64,000 bases of DNA from Pelargonium x hortorum (taxonomy: Eukaryota; Streptophyta; Magnoliopsida; Geraniales; Geraniaceae), in assembly GCA_036897525.1 (NCBI GenBank), contig JAYMTJ010000012.1:103091-167090 (forward strand). The letters run 5' to 3'. The notes below the pieces were generated by a model. It saw only the letters and a list, made by a program, of their open reading frames with translations. It was not told where the DNA came from and made no database searches. The position numbers were made by a program, and so were the translations under genes. Shown here piece after piece: positions 15,027 to 28,790 of the stretch (position 1 is its first letter; each line of letters opens with the position of its first letter).

Positions 15027-18000
15027 CCTTAAAATGTAAAAATGCAGAGTAGCACTTGAGCTTGTTAGTAAAATTAAGAGCAGGAAAAAGAGACTCTACT
15101 AATTTGAACCGGGTTAGGCAGATCAAGGACTTCATTTTTAATTAAGACTACAATTTAGCTAGAACTCTTTTTTGAAATGCTTACTTTTTAGGGCTACTAA
15201 GTGTATATTTCATTTCCCAGGACTAATCCGTAGGAATTGGGGCAAGGGGTTTTTCATTAAGTTGGGGTAGAGTAGGTCTTTTTTAAGTCTAGGAGTTCTA
15301 CATTAGATTTTAACGTATTTTATTCTAATAGAAAATAATCCAAGAAGCATTTCTATTTTATTACCTGTCTCCTCTTTTAAGTAAAATACACAGCATATCT
15401 CGTCACTAAGGAAGGGTTTTCCTTTTTATTTATCAAGTATTCATATCCAAAATAGACAAAGATAGCAGTTTCCCTAGATGAGGCAACCCCGCCTAAATTG
15501 AAATAAGGACTCCAATACTTTATTGATACACGCACGGAGACTCAAGTTTCTTTCTTCTCAGTATTAAAATTAGCTAGGGCTTTTAAGCACTCCTTACAGC
15601 CGAACCCTTTTCGAATAAAGAGGTCCTGCATACAATAACTCTAAAGTCAGGGTGCTTTTTTTATAGTGTACTTGTATTACAACTTATGTTTTGTAAGGGA
15701 CTCTACCCGGAATTTCTGCAGGTTCATTATCTAGTTTATTAATTATTAGGAGCCTTTTAGCACGGTAAGCACAATAGGTATACACCTACCAACTAAAGGG
15801 TTTGGTCATAAAGACATTGAGTAGCCAGCCAAGTTTCACTAAAATATACAAGAATAGACTTCTATTAAAAAATTTTAGATGGGCGTAGGATAGGAGACTA
15901 GACTAGTATTTGTTTGATATGAGGTACACAATAAGAAAAGAACGGCTTTCACTTGTAATAGTAAGGAAAGTGGAAGGGAAGTTCAAAATAGAATATCAAA
16001 AAAGAGTATATTAATTTGTGAATAAGGTAGATTGTTATTTCCTTTTCAAGAGAATCTATAAGTAATAATAAAGTAGTATCTGAGATTTCTTTTTCACCGG
16101 GATCTTTGTTAGAAAACTGTATCTAATACATAGCTTAGGGATTTTGTTACAAATAGGAGGTTCCTTTACAAGCTTCAAAAAGCATCGAAAGAATCCTTAT
16201 TATTGGGTGTCTATTAAATACTAATGCCACACTTTATAAAATAGAACTACTACTTTTCCAAGTATATAATGAGTTAGTAAGTTTCCAGTTCTGATTTGTT
16301 TAAATAAAGGGTTCAAATAGATAAGGAAAGTCCTAATCCTAAGAAATTAAGCAACTAAGCTAAGCATTTTTTTAGCCGAGCATTCTCTAAAACAAAAAAG
16401 ATAGTAGTTACCCTTATTTATTAAGGATTACGCATACTTTTTCTTAACTTATAGTAGATTTTCTTTTAGTTACTTTGAGGGAAAGGTACCTAAATTGAAT
16501 CATATATCAGGATAAGATCACTTTGCCGCCTATCAAAGCCTTCTTCATTTTGTGATCCTAGTTGCAAACTCGTGTACAAACAAGGGGTTAAAGTAAGCCA
16601 ACCCTTTGAGGGGGTATCCACATGTCTATTCCAGGTATACTTTACTGAATAGTTTAGGCCTCAGAGAAGACCGACGTAAATCCTGGCTATAAGAAAATCG
16701 GAAGTGTTCCTTTTCCAGGAGTTTAATGAAACCTACAACCTTGTGTACTCTATCGAAGAACTTGAGGGTAAAAGGACAGTGAGATTACATCTGGACCCAG
16801 CTTGCACACCTACGTATTCCACCCTTAGAATTAGAAAATGAAAGTTCCTTTGGTTCTGAGCTCAACGAGAACCTCCTACTTTCTTGGGGACATGAAGCCC
16901 TCTAACTAATCGAAAAGGGCGTGGAAGTTATTCCTTGCAAAACTCGTAGTTAAAAAGTAGAATTCAAATATGAATTCTTTTACCTCGCATTATAACTTTT
17001 AATATAAAACGCTCCTAAAAAGTTACAAAGATACAAGTACGATAGAGAGTGCAAAAAGAAGTCCGCTGGTGTTGGCTATACTATAAGGGATCTATCCATA
17101 TTAGATTATAAAAACTACCATGCCATAACCTACTTCGCAAAGCTCCAGTCGCTAAGAATGATTTACTCACGACCTTTCAAGGAAGCCTTGCCTCCATAAC
17201 GAGAAACCCAAATACAGTGAGGAATACAACCTTAAAAAAAGGAAGAAAGAAATTAGCTGCAATAAAGACAGGGAATACAAGGTAAGAACATTGAAGCTAT
17301 AAGTCCTGATGAATAGCCCCAGAGTAGCTAATAAGATAGTGATACAGAGTTATGATCTTTTTTAGGAGGCAAGTCTAGGAAAAAAGAGTGCGTGAGATGA
17401 GATAAGTCTTAATGAAGGTATCGAAGATAAAACAGGGTGAAGGGTGGAGTTATAGCTGCCAAGAACGGTATGATTTAGAGGTATGAAACAAAGTAAGCAC
17501 TAGTGAGGTAAACTTTTACGAGTGGGGAAGCTTTTCTTGTTACTGTTCGTTCCCCTATCTCGGTTAAGAAGGTTCATAAAGGGTTGTTCTCTCCTCTGTT
17601 TCCAGGGTTTTCAGATATTAAGAAAATGTTAAGTAATAAAAAGAGGGAGTAAGATATAAAGCTAAAGTCGGTTGTTTCGGGTAAAGACATTCCAGGACTT
17701 TTATAAATAAGGAATCCCTTCTTTCTTTTTGCAGGATATGTAAACTAGATAAAAAGATGAAGTTAGTAATAAAGAATAAGAAAAGGAGCGAAGCATGCTT
17801 GCTTTTTTAGGATTTTCTTACTTTTACATGTATGTTATGTATACCTGCCCTACTTTTTTTGTAATTTGAAACAAATACTATATACAAAACAGGCTCGAGA
17901 CTTTTTGCCTCAACCTTGAGCATTCCTTTTTTATGAGTTCTCCTCTGTAAAGCATTCTTTTTAGACCCGGTTTTATCAAAAAAGGAGTATTCATTATAGT

Positions 18001-18299
18001 GTGAAAACCTCTCAAACGCTTTTTAACTAGTATAGGGCCTCAACAAAAAGCAAAAAAGTAGTCGGCCCTTATAAGCAAAAGTCTTAAAACCCATTTCCCT
18101 TAGATAGCATTTTCAAATAAAATGAAAAGGAGTCTAGCATAGCAGCAAAGGCCCTCGAACTTGACATTCGAACCAGGAAATCTATTTACTTACTTTATTT
18201 CATTTAGACCAGCTCTTTGTGAACCAGTCCTTGTTTTTATAAATCCCATAACTGAAATGAAGTGGAACAACAAGAAAACCCATAAACATACCTAGTATA
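15027..18299. other. Gene-free AT-rich spacer
   Basis: No gene recognised and no frame worth calling. The minus strand near 18155-18180 carries CCTGG TTCGAAT, a T-arm-like word without an anticodon arm at the right distance. Otherwise ordinary spacer with short homopolymer runs. Confidence 0.6.
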
Positions 18300-18830
18300 A
18301 AAGAAATCCTTATACTCTCCTTACACTAACTACAATAAAAAGTACCCCTAGAGTACATAATAACTAACAAGCTAATACAATAGAAACCTTCCCTTATAGT
18401 TCTAGATAGTTCTAGTACATACACTAAACTAACTAAGACAATAACTCAAACTCAAAAAGGCTAAAAGAAGGCAGGTATAGATATAGCAACAGGTAAAGGT
18501 ATTATAGCTCAACAGAAGAAGGGTATAGCCTCTAATTAAATACAGAGTACAAGTAATCCCAAGAAGAAGATAAAAGCAAAGAATAAGAATAGCTCCTCAT
18601 CAAACTCTTAAAAGAAGTAAGATACAGATTAAGGGTTAGAGTATGAAGTTTGAGCAAATAAGAGTCAGTTAGGTAGGCCAGAATCCATATAAGTTTCAGT
18701 TAAGCCAGTTAGGTCAGTATCAGATGTTGATAGGTATGTGTATCATACAGGTATACTCTAATTACTACTATACAATATAACCTCCTAAACTGGAGGGTTT
18801 ACTCAGTCTGAAAGTTTGAGAAGGATTAGC
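18300..18830 (+). repeat. A-rich relic element ending in a conserved CCTCCTAAACT motif (copy 1)
   Basis: About 500 bp rich in AAG, AGA, CTA and AGT words. Read in frame, 18540-18620 gives lysine/serine-rich peptide pieces (AATAGCTCCTCATCAAACTC encodes NSSSSNS) broken by stops. It ends at 18781-18810 with CCTCCTAAACTGGAGG followed by GTTTACTC, a motif shared with 31401-31430 (plus) and 63015-63041 (minus). Shared layout in three places suggests relics of one ancestral, possibly protein-coding, element. Function unknown; a retroelement origin is only a guess. Confidence 0.4.
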
Positions 18831-19388
18831 CCGGGGTTCTCTTTGTATTTGTAAATAAAGTAAAGCGCAAGCAAAAGTAGGTTTGTTAAAAGGCAGCGTT
18901 AAAGAGAGCTCTTTCCAGTAAATGAAGTGAATACAGGTTCTTTTATTCTGGATCGAGTGAACACTAGAGTTATAGTTTAGGGAGCGACTACTACTCTATA
19001 TGAGATATGAGTTTCGGATTATAAAGGGTCTGGTTTTTCCTTTTCCTGCTGTTAGGTCCTTGGTTAGCTGCTTAACGAGACAATAAATCTACTAAAAAAA
19101 GAGTCTCATTTGAAGGAAGGGGGATCCGGAGGAAGGTTTAAACGAGATTTTGTATAGAGAGTCTTTACTGAACTAGGTTCTATTTCCAATTTCAAGGCGG
19201 GGCAAAGGATTTCCCTGGGAATACGCTGGATTGTAGAAGCCGGGTTTGAGGAATTTCTTTGAGGTAATCAAAGGTTCTGAACTTTTTTTAAGTGACAGGG
19301 ATACAAAATAACTGTGGGTCAAGTCAGTCAAAGGGAGTTGATAGGTCAATAAGAAATGTAGAGGGATATTTAGAATCAAGCTTTCAGG

Positions 19389-19455
19389 TTAATGGAGTTA
19401 AGTGGTGAACCCTGGATAGGCAGGTGGCATCTCTCAAGAAAAGGACTCAGTCTAA
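19389..19455 (+). repeat. Dispersed repeat family B, copy 1
   Basis: Contains AATGGAGTTAAGTGG, then GAACCCTGGATAGG and CTCAAGAAAAGGACTC. The same three blocks in the same order recur at 60246-60310 and 62537-62597. The copies are diverged but clearly alignable by eye over about 60 bp. Confidence 0.55.
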
Positions 19456-22400
19456 AGTTATTGTGTAATGAAGCAAATTCTGTTCTGTAAAAAAGAAGGC
19501 GGTAGATTTCGCTGAATTCTATAAGACACAGTGTTACGTTCCTCTGGGTTTAGTGTATGGAAGGTAGACGACAGGGTTCCTATTTTTATGCACGTGTTAT
19601 TGGGGTTAGAGCCTGTTCGGAGTTACTGGTTCAATCGCTCTAGTTCTTCTAATTCTAAATTGAGTAAGTAGGCCTATAAGATAAGAAGGGGCTGGAGAGT
19701 AGCAGGGTAGAGTCAGGCTCATACCAGATATGTTAGTCTATCAAGAATAGTAAAAAGTAGTGGGTGGCTCTTCTAGGTTTCGGAGTCTAAAATAAAATAG
19801 AAGTGTATTTGTTATTAGAGTGTTTTTATAAAGAGAAGTTTGTAGTAAAAGGAGTCAACTATAGTAGTAGAGTCTAGCTCTAAAGTAAGTAGACAGGGGT
19901 AGTAAAAGGGTAGGGGGAGCCTTGTCTGTCGAAGCCCCTAAACTTAGGAGAAAGGGCATTCTAGACAGTTTTGATAGGTTAGCTGCTTCATTAGAATTAC
20001 ATAGGGTTTTTTTTAGGGAGGGCTTCTTGCCTGACCGGTCCTCTCTCTCTTATAAGGTCAAAGAGGTTGTGGGAAAGGAACCAGGTACAGTTCTTTCCTT
20101 TCTTCTTTACTTTGTTTGATAGCTTCTCTTAGTCTAGTTCTGCTTCTACGTGACTGAAAGGGATTTCTCTAAATACGGGGTTAACAAGGAGGGGATCCTT
20201 TCTCTCTAATTTCTATATAGGATAGGGCGCTATAAAGTAAGAAAGCAATTCAAATCAAAAAGGGTATAGTAAAATTGAACAGCATTCGGGTCGAATAACC
20301 ACCTAACGTAGTATTATATTGAAACTTACCAATAAAAAAAAGGATACTAATAAATAACCAAAACCCCCTGTAAGTATTTACTACGAGACCCAATATCTTT
20401 ATTTAAATATAGACTATAAAAATGAAATACCAGAGAGTCCTGCCCCTTCTACCGCCCGCAATTAGAAAAACAAAAAACCCCTATTCAATCCCTAAGGGAC
20501 AGTGTCTAGCTAGCTATATGCTTAAAGCCTCTAAGTAAACCCCAGCAAGGGCCTGTACCAGGTTTGCCCTTTCATTCTATTACAGAATCCCTCAAGTTCT
20601 ATACGATTAGGTAGCATCTAATCTTATTAACTTCTTTTTGTGTAACCCGTTAAGAGTTAGGCGTCAACCCCTTTTATACTAAAACCAAGCCGAGACTCTT
20701 AAACTTTTATTCAGAAAAAGTTGCCCTATACTCGACTCGAGATATTTTAAAAGTAAGTGCAAGAGGTGCTGTAAAAACGGGGGTCTTAAAAAGGGAACCC
20801 CTACTACAAGGATCCTGAGAGTTTTTATTAGAAAAAGGAAAAAAATACAAGAAGGATTTAACAAATTCTGTATTATTCAATTGCACGGGCTGGCTTTGAC
20901 TCAAACAAAGTTTGCTGGAATCCTCTAGTTTATTAAGTTGTAGTTCAAGATTTACGTATTACTCAAGGACGCTCCCCAGACAAGGGAAGACTTCTTGCCT
21001 GTTGGCTTTTTTTGGTTCAGAAAAAGGGTCTTTCTCAGTGGTTTTACAAAAAAAAGTTTATAGTGAATTTTTGTCTTCAAAAGGGGAATCCAGGCCGGTG
21101 GTGCGGCTTTTTTTTTTGCTTAAGTCTAGTTTTTACTTTTTAAGGGTCTTATTTGAATGAAAGTGACACCTTTATAGAATCCGCTTTACTCTTGTTTACT
21201 TTAATCAAGATTTTTTTTTGCACAAGTACAAGGACCCGACCCAGCTATGTTATTTAAAAACCCGTTAAGAGACTCTCGAAAGGGATAACAAGTAACAGGT
21301 TTTTACTCCTATAGTTTTTATAGACTCGACTCCTCTTTTGTGATATACTAAAAATAAGATCTACTTAAACTGTGATGGATAGACTTGAAACTCAAGATAG
21401 CAAGTTTTTTTACATGGTGCCTCCTGTTAAGAGAATACTTTGAGTAACTTGATAAGTACAGGTATTGTGAACGCTTTCTAATCTTTTCTTTGGAATACAA
21501 GGTATCCAGAGCCTCTTGTCGGTGTTATTCTTTACAAAGGTACCCTCTTTCTTGTTTACTAGCTTTGGGTCTCCCCGATCTATAAAAAGCGTACTTTGCC
21601 CAGCTCTTTTTAGGTTCTTAGAGGTTAGACTTGATTTTTAATAGCCACGCTACGCTAGATTGTCTTTCAGATTACTTTGATTACTCATTTTACATTACAA
21701 GTGTGTCTCGAGTCGTTGACAGTTTCCTTCTGACTCATCTATTCACCCCCTCCCTATCGATCGCACCGGAAAGATACTTAGTTAGATCTAAGACTTAAAA
21801 AAGCTAAAACCCTTACTTTAAATCTGATTAATTAAACAAAAATCTATAACTTCCCAAACCACTTGAAAAATTTGACTTTATACTCAACAGCTAAGAAGAT
21901 AATAAACAGGTTATAATCCTAACACTTATTAAAACTAAGAATTCTATAAGTTTCCTTCAAAGAGTTCTATAAAAAAGGACTACTCTGTAACCCGAAATCT
22001 AAGGGCCCGAGCGCCCAAAATAAAGAGAAGTCTGTTGACTTGCAAAAACTTACTAACGAAGGCATTCTTATCGCTTTAATTAACTAACAAGTAAGCCAAG
22101 TAAGGCAGAGGTATGAAACTGGGTATTATGAAGTTAAGGGTGTAAGTCAAAGTAAATTAGAGTTAAAGTTTAGTAAATAATAAGTAGGAAAGATTCTTCT
22201 TTTCTTAAGGACTCATTTACTTTTTTTATAGATTTAGTTTAGCAACGACTCGTTCTGGCTGGAGTAGTCTAGCAGTCTAACAAGAAAACCACACTTTTAC
22301 GGAGGGTAGGACTGCTCAGATATCCACATTTTTGGAAATGAAAGAGCCCCTCTATGGATACTCATTTAGCTATTAAAAACTCGGGGTATAAATATACATT

Positions 22401-24650
22401 TCACTGCCCTTTAGTTCAAGTCTTCTACTACTGAAGTACTTTTTCCTTGGCAGGAGTTTCCTTATTTACAGCCTTAGACCTTAGATCTATCTAAAAAGAA
22501 CAAGTTTACTAGATTTGTGGGCTTTTTCGGACATGTCTTTCTAATCCAATCACCAAGCAAACTCAGGTTAGTAATCTAGGACTGGCAAATTTCTATTTAA
22601 GGGAAGAGATTTAGGCAAATCACGAGGGCCCTTACTTAAACTCAATCAAGGGGAGCTCCTAATATTAATATACTTAATTTTAATTTAAGAGAGATTTTGT
22701 AAGGATACTTTTTTGCGTAACTTTCATTTTGCAAAGGAACCCCTCATTTCATTAGATCTTTGAATAGTCTTTTGTCTTATAAATCCTAGTCAAGCTCTAG
22801 GGAATTCTTGCACGATATCGAAGTTAGACTCCCTTTTTGAGACTCGGCAGTTTGTATTCTATATGGGTAAACACATGAGTGAATAACTTCCTTAAAAAGT
22901 AGCTAGTAAGGGGGCCCCGTTATCTCGCTCTCTTTACTTTAACTTTTTTATTACCGAAATTCCTCAAGGGAGCCCCTTTTAAAGGTTTGGTACTGTAGAA
23001 GTAGGGTTAAAAAGGCGCGTTTTAGCAAATAAACTAATAGAACTCGGAGATTAAGAGGGGTAGAAACCGGGGATACTTTCTCATAGGTGTTTTGAGGAAC
23101 CGTGGATTATTAAGGAGAGCCTTTTCAATTAAGTGCTTTTACTTTACTCTCAAAAAAGTTTTAGTCAAAAAAAAAAAAAAAGCCTTACGGGTCATAGATA
23201 GTTAAAAGTCATTTAAGGGCTTCGTAATGGGCCTCCCCAGAAGTCTTTATCCTTACTTAACTTTGAGTACCTCTTCTGCGGGCCCCTTTATACTAAAATC
23301 CTCTTAATTATGAACACTGGGTTAACACTATAAAAACTAGCCTATACTAAAGGATATTGTAACTTTAATCACTTAAATAAAATATAGGGTTTAAAGGCTG
23401 AGAGAAGCACAATCTCCAATAAAGAAGTAAACCAGAGGGACCCTCCTAAGCTTAATTAATATGTAGACCTTGGAAAGACTTTGAATTGACGAACCCCGCT
23501 AAGGAAATCTCTTTATCTAATCAGCAGGGTTTAACAGAAAAAAGAAGCAGGTCCTTTCCAAAAGTCCAAAAGGGAGCGCGCGGCTCCTACTACTTCTTCT
23601 TGGGTATCCTTTTCCGGGCTTAGTGGAGTAAAAAAGGTACCTACTGACTTTCGAGGCAGTAAGAAAGGGCCTTTAAAGTCCTGCCGAATTTTAGGGCTTT
23701 GTAAATTGCAGGCCCTTGATTAAGAGAAAATCAAGTTTTTATGTTCTTTAACATTTATTTTGATTGCAAGTACTCCTAAGAAAAAGAAAGGGAATACCTT
23801 ATCAGGTGTATCTTGTAATAAAAATTGTGTTTTTTTATTCTTAGTATTAGTAATTATTTCACTTCTTATATTTGTCAACTCTATAGGGGTTATAATTTTT
23901 CATTACTTATTTCCAGGGTTACTGCTTTTTCTCCTTAAGTAAAGGGAGGGCTTGATTTTCTTCTGTTTAAATCTAAAATAGAGTAAGACATTTTGTACTT
24001 GTGGACTAGAGCCGGGTAAGTCTGTCTTTTGTTTTAAAGCTAGTAAAGTAATGAAAGTCACGCGGGTTTCTTTTTATTTGTATACTTTTTTTAGAGCGGT
24101 TATTGGTAAAGACCCCTTTTTCTGTGTATGGGCTTCATTCTAGTTTAATAAGTTAAATAAAGCAGGTTGGGAATAATTTGAAGAAAGCTTTCTACCTACT
24201 TTGTATTTATTTTCCAGTACTGGTTATGTAATTTAAAATAGATTTAGAAGAGTAGAGCTTTGTTAATATTAAGAGACTTGGACTCTTAATAAATCAAAAT
24301 ACAGCTTTTTTTGAGTAAAGTGGGTTCGAAATAAATGAAAAACTTACTGAGATATTAAGGCTTATTAACAAGCAGCTCGTTTGCTCAAAACAAAAAGTGT
24401 AGAAAAGTAAAAAATGCCTTGCGTTAACGTTAAACGAATAGAAAGCGTCCCTTTAATACACATTGTTCTAATTCTAATATAGAGGCATACTAACATTAAA
24501 ACGAAGTCTGTGGAAGTACTGTAAAAATCAATCTCAATATTATACTAGTACTCGTTTTATTAGTTCTAATTTTAAGGATTGGGAGGGATTTCTAACTAAG
24601 GGGAGGATCTCTTTGTTTGGTGCCCTGGTTAGCTCTTTTCTTGGGATTTG
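19456..24650. other. Gene-free AT-rich spacer
   Basis: No gene recognised. Frames at 19922-20119, 20679-20904 (minus) and 20912-21160 are 61-82 codons without recognisable domains. A TTG-started frame at 23760-23942 is hydrophobic and Leu/Ile/Phe-rich, as expected from T-rich DNA. Homopolymers: A15 at 23167-23181. GGGCCC sites are concentrated here (22003, 22626, 22911 as GGGGCCCC, 23280). Confidence 0.6.
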
Positions 24651-24654
24651 AGTC

Positions 24655-24750
24655 AAAAAAGAAGCTTAAATTGAAACTAAAATGCGGAGATGTCTTTCCT
24701 TTTATAAGAGTGTTGTGGGATTTGAACTTGCTGTACTTCTATATTATGAG
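24655..24750. repeat. Dispersed repeat family D, copy 1 (with T-arm-like core)
   Basis: TTGAAACTAAAA near 24670 is followed about 30 bp later by TGTTGTGGGATTTGAAC and TGTACTTCTATATTAT (24711-24746). The same order recurs at 63901-63980. The GATTTGAAC block, read on the minus strand, is GTTCAAATCCCACAACA, which looks like a tRNA T arm and 3' acceptor strand, but no partner strand is found. Confidence 0.6.
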
Positions 24751-25288
24751 CCCTTTTAGTTAAATTTAATGAAAGAAGCTCTCTAGTTCTAAAGTCTAAA
24801 GTTAAAGAAAGCGAATGGGTAGGTCAGGTCCATAAGAAGAGGAGTTTAGAGTCCCGAAGTTATTAAGACAGGAAGAGTCTTAAATAGAAGCAGCTATAGT
24901 TTTTCTTTTATAGGGTTCCCATTTCCTTTCCGAGTATTCAAGTATAACTTTTTCATTTTGCTTTTTTTTTTTTTATTTTAAGTAAAGTGATCCTTTTTTG
25001 GGAATTGCAAGTTTAGTGAGTTACTAGTTCTTATTCTTAAAAACATTCAAATTCAAAGAGGTGTGATACGATTGGCTTTTCTATTCTATTCTATAGCTAT
25101 TTCAGGTCTGTTATAAGGTTCAGGAACCCTTTTTCAGTGCAAGGAAGTTCCATTACGAGCTTTTCTTTTTAGTTGGTCTTAAGGACCTTGTGGGATGGGT
25201 CTCAATCTGGTTCCAAGTAGTTTAAGTTATACCTATTATTTAAAGTAAGTGGAAGTAGGCCTAAAGAAATAGAAAAGGAAGCGATTAG

Positions 25289-25305
25289 ATACATTTGAAA
25301 TGTAT
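25289..25305. repeat. Short palindrome
   Basis: ATACATTT at 25289-25296 and its exact complement AAATGTAT at 25298-25305 around a single G. Confidence 0.75.
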
Positions 25306-26104
25306 GAGAACTAGGTCCAAATAGGGCGCCCCTTGCCCATTATTGAAACTTGAGAGATTTGATATAAACTTTAGGGTTGTTTACTTTAATGCCTAACCTT
25401 TTTTCTTAGCTTTGACTGGAAAGGTTTTAAAGTAAGTAGTTGCTTCTTCCTTTGCTAGGTCTAGTGTTATAAGTTTCCCGGGTATTGTCAGTTTTCTATA
25501 GGATATTCCAAAAAGTATAAAATAGAAAAAAGTCTAACTAATAAGAAGAAGATATTTACAGGCTAATGACAGAATTTCTTTAGAAAATGGACAGAGGGAA
25601 GGTTTTTAGAAAGTTCATTAACAGAGAATTTCCTGAGTCTGTTCTGTATAAAGTAGCTCCAAAAAGGTAAAGGGTTCACAACTAGTAAAGCAAAGATAGG
25701 AAATCCTGATGCTAAAAGAGGTCAAATAGAATAGGGGATTCTGAAGTAACTAAACTGACGAAATATGACATTCTAGATATAAAAAATTTAGAAGCTTTCA
25801 TTCGAGAAGGAATGGGTTTTGCAAAAGTATCTTTGGCTTTTTCTGTTGTTAAGTCTTACTGTAAAGGTTAGCCGGTTAACGGGGCAGGGGTTTTTAGTAA
25901 GTAGATAAATTTCTTACTGTTTTGAGTTTCTGTACTTGATAGATAGCTCTAGTTCTAAAGTCTAAAGTAAAGAAAGTTTTTATTGAACAAGGTTGGGATG
26001 AGACTAAGTTGAGGGGCCCTTAGGATTCTTTGAGAAGCTGGGTTATACATATGGATAGGTATAGGAATTTCTTTCAATTTCAGTGGCAGGAGTGCAAATT
26101 ATCT

Positions 26105-26186
26105 ATCAAGTCAAGGGTTCTATCTAATAGGATCTATAAGGTATAATTGGGATATCCCGAGCCGGGCTTTCGAGAATGAGGTCTAG
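26105..26186 (+). repeat. Dispersed repeat family C, copy 1
   Basis: TCAAGTCAAGGGTTCTATCT, then TAATAGG, ATAAGGTATAA, CCCGAGCCGGGCTTTCGAGA. The partner at 52231-52376 has the same blocks (TCAAAGTCAAGGGTTCT, then TAATAGG, ATAAGGTATAA, CGAGTCGGGCTTTCAAGA), with an extra stretch between the first two. Likely an old duplication. Confidence 0.6.
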
Positions 26187-26910
26187 TTCAGAAGAGTGAA
26201 GGGCGTTTTATTGGATATGCAGTCTAGAGTAGGCGTAGTAGGAGCTTCTAAGAAATGAGTACAGGTTTTTAGTAAGCAAGTCAAAGAAGAGTTCTATTAA
26301 ATAAAAAGGGGTTTGGGGTTCCTCAGTCAGTCTTTTGGGAGGAGTTTCAGCACAAGTCTTTTACTAAGACTAAAAAGTGTCTTTGGTTACTAAGTACAGC
26401 CTTTTTACAATCGGGTCTCTTTTTTATAATTGAAAGGGTCAAGATCCAAGGCTTATAATTATAAAAAGTAAAGAGTTTTGATGAAAAGGTAATGTAATGG
26501 GCGTATTCTTACTTTGCATATGTTGTCTTTTCTCTTATAGCTTCTAGTTCTAGTTTGAAGTCTTTCTTATTCTATTTTTCAATAGTAACTAACAGGTATA
26601 GATTGTTTCGGGTTGTATGTATAGGAGTCCTAGTTATATTATTTGTTATAAAGAAAATAAAGAGTGGGAGCAGATAGTAAGCCAGTGATCAAAGAGTTCA
26701 GGGCTAGCGCTAAGGAAAAGGAAAGAGAGGCTTGTGTTTCTAGTATCTAGTTGGGAATTTCCTTGTTTGTTATAGATTCTCTAATGCAATGGGTGTAGTT
26801 TGTCAGTAAGCCAGGAAGAGATGCTTTTAGATAGGATTACTTCCCAATAGAGATAAAGAGTTTCCTTTAGACATAGGTTTGAAATAAAAGAAATAGAAAA
26901 AGATAGTAAA

Positions 26911-27040
26911 AACCTGTAGATAATTGGCATTCTAGCTAGAAACTTGGGCAATGTTTGCTTGAATCTGCCTTCCCTTTTTTTTACGAGCTTTTGGCAGGTA
27001 ATGTAATGAATTTGAGGAGTTGCTTATAGTGTCTGCTCTT
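26911..27040 (+). repeat. Outlying copy of the right-end array unit
   Basis: Carries GGCATTCTAGCTAGAAACTT at 26926, then GGGCAATGTTTGCTTGAATC, TGCCTTCC and GAGGAGTTGCT in the same order as array copies at 51-64 kb. A partial neighbour lies at 27195-27250 (GGGCATTCTGGATAGAA). Confidence 0.55.
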
Positions 27041-28206
27041 ATGTTTCTAGAGTCCTGGTTCTAAACCTAAGGCGGGTAAGCTAGACTTGGTGAAACTCGG
27101 GGACTTTGGAGACTTGTGGTATTCTAAAAGAAAGGGTGAATCTATTCTCAAATAAATTATAGTAAAAGGGGGCTCTAATAAAATCCGGTTACAGGGTAAA
27201 AAGCATAAAAGGGCATTCTGGATAGAATCCATAGCATGTTTGATTGGCAAGACAAGAGTCTTGGGGAATGAAGTAAGTAGGATTACCAAGAGAAAGAAGG
27301 GTTGTATACCTGGGTTGGTAAGGGAGCTCCTGTCTTCGTGATAGCCAGTTTTGGTTACTGTCTTTTCTGTTTTTAGTTTACTTTTTGAATTTCTTACTCT
27401 TATACTTATAAGCCTAGTACTAGATAGCATATAGAGTGGAGGTAGAGAGTTCCCTAGTTGTACTATTAGTATAGTAGTCTTGCAGTTAGTATCTTAGTTC
27501 TAGTCAGTATAGTCTAGGGTCTTGTACTATCGGGGAGGGGTTAGCCTTCATTTTTATCTTATACTTAGAAGTTCAAAACCTACCTAGGTCGATTTCTTTC
27601 CTTTAATGGTTAGCGTTTCTAATCTAATTACACTTTACGCTGCGCTTAATAGAATTTCTAAACTGGTTAACTAAAGAGCCAATCTACTTTGTTTGGTAAA
27701 GTCCTTCAAAAGAAAAAACTCTAAACAGGTCTAATATTTTTTTGGAGCTTATTGGGCATACGAACTTGGGGTTTCATGCAAGGAAACCCACGTACAAGAG
27801 AGGGCAGGTTAAGCTTTAGCGTTTATAGAAGGACCCTTAAAAGAAATAGGTTTTACAAGATTAAAGATATTAGTTAGTTTGTCTTTCCCCCGTGTCCCAT
27901 CGGGTTTGATATTCACGAGACTTGGAATTGAGTAAACAGTTTTGAAAAGAGCAGGTGTTAAAGGCTAAAAGCGGGTAAATTGAAAAATAGAGAAAATAAA
28001 ACCTTCAATAAGGGTCTATTTCGTTTAGGTATTCTTCAGATAGGAGTTTCTATAATGTCTGTAATATACAATGCAAAGGCTTTTATGTCAAATAAATTTG
28101 ATAGAACAGGAATTTGTATAGGAAAAGAGGTGTCAGTAAGCAAGGGAATCTGTTCTTTGTAGAAGGGATGTAGGAAATGTGGGCTCTGGTCGATGGGAGT
28201 TAAGAA

Positions 28207-28325
28207 GTACCTAAACAGCATAAAAAGTGGCTTTGGATTGAGATGTAAACTTTTTTGCTTTGACTTGAGTAAGTACTTGATTCAAGAGGGGTTGCTTTTA
28301 TTGTATGTTCCCTCGGTTCCAATAA
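28207..28325 (+). repeat. Outlying copy of the right-end array unit
   Basis: ACCTAAACAGCATAAAAAG at 28208, then TTTGGATTGAGATGTAAAC (identical in the copy at 54478-54496), TTTGACTTGAG, GGGGTTGCTTTTA and GTTCCCTCGGTTCC follow the order of unit landmarks in the 51-64 kb array. Confidence 0.5.
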
Positions 28326-28790
28326 AACGGCTATAGATCCGGGTTATGTATTACAGGGATTCTTTTCCTTTTTGAAAGCGATTTTCCCTCCGAGTAGTCT
28401 AGTCGAAAGGGGACTTTTTAAGAAGTAAGAAGGAGGTATAGGTATTTCCTAGTTTGACTTCTTAGACTTATATAAGGGTTTGAATTACGGTACTCTAAGG
28501 TAAAAGAAGGTTATATGGAAAGCTTAAAAGGAGTCTTTACTGAGGGGTTCTATTTACAAACAAGGATGAAGCTAAGTTACTAAGTTGAGGCAGGGTCCTT
28601 TAGAATTCTTTGTAGATGTAGAAGCTAGATTTTAGGTCAAAGTCAAAGGTTCTAGCCGATTGAGGGGCTCCGATAGAGTTCTAAGTAATAGAGAGAGGTA
28701 GTTTCTATTTGGTACTCCTTATATAGGCTGCTGCTTTGCTAGACAGGGAATTCTAGTAAACAATTCTGAAAAGAAGAAGGGCTTTTATCA

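Larger units (their letters stand above)
24751..28790. other. Gene-free, repeat-bearing spacer
   Basis: No gene recognised. The plus strand is visibly G-richer than C and shares many words with 50-64 kb. A block near 24778-24811 (CTCTAGTTCTAAAGTCTAAA) recurs at 25946-25979. The minus-strand frame 27047-27430 (127 codons) is one of the longest in the spacer, but it runs antisense through a repeat copy and shows no domain, so it is not called. Confidence 0.55.

Noticed and set aside
23760-23942. Hydrophobic 60-codon frame
   Set aside because: Same reasons: TTG start and composition-driven hydrophobicity.
27047-27430. 127-codon frame, minus strand
   Set aside because: Runs antisense across a partial array copy, has no recognisable domain and is the length expected occasionally in 64 kb.
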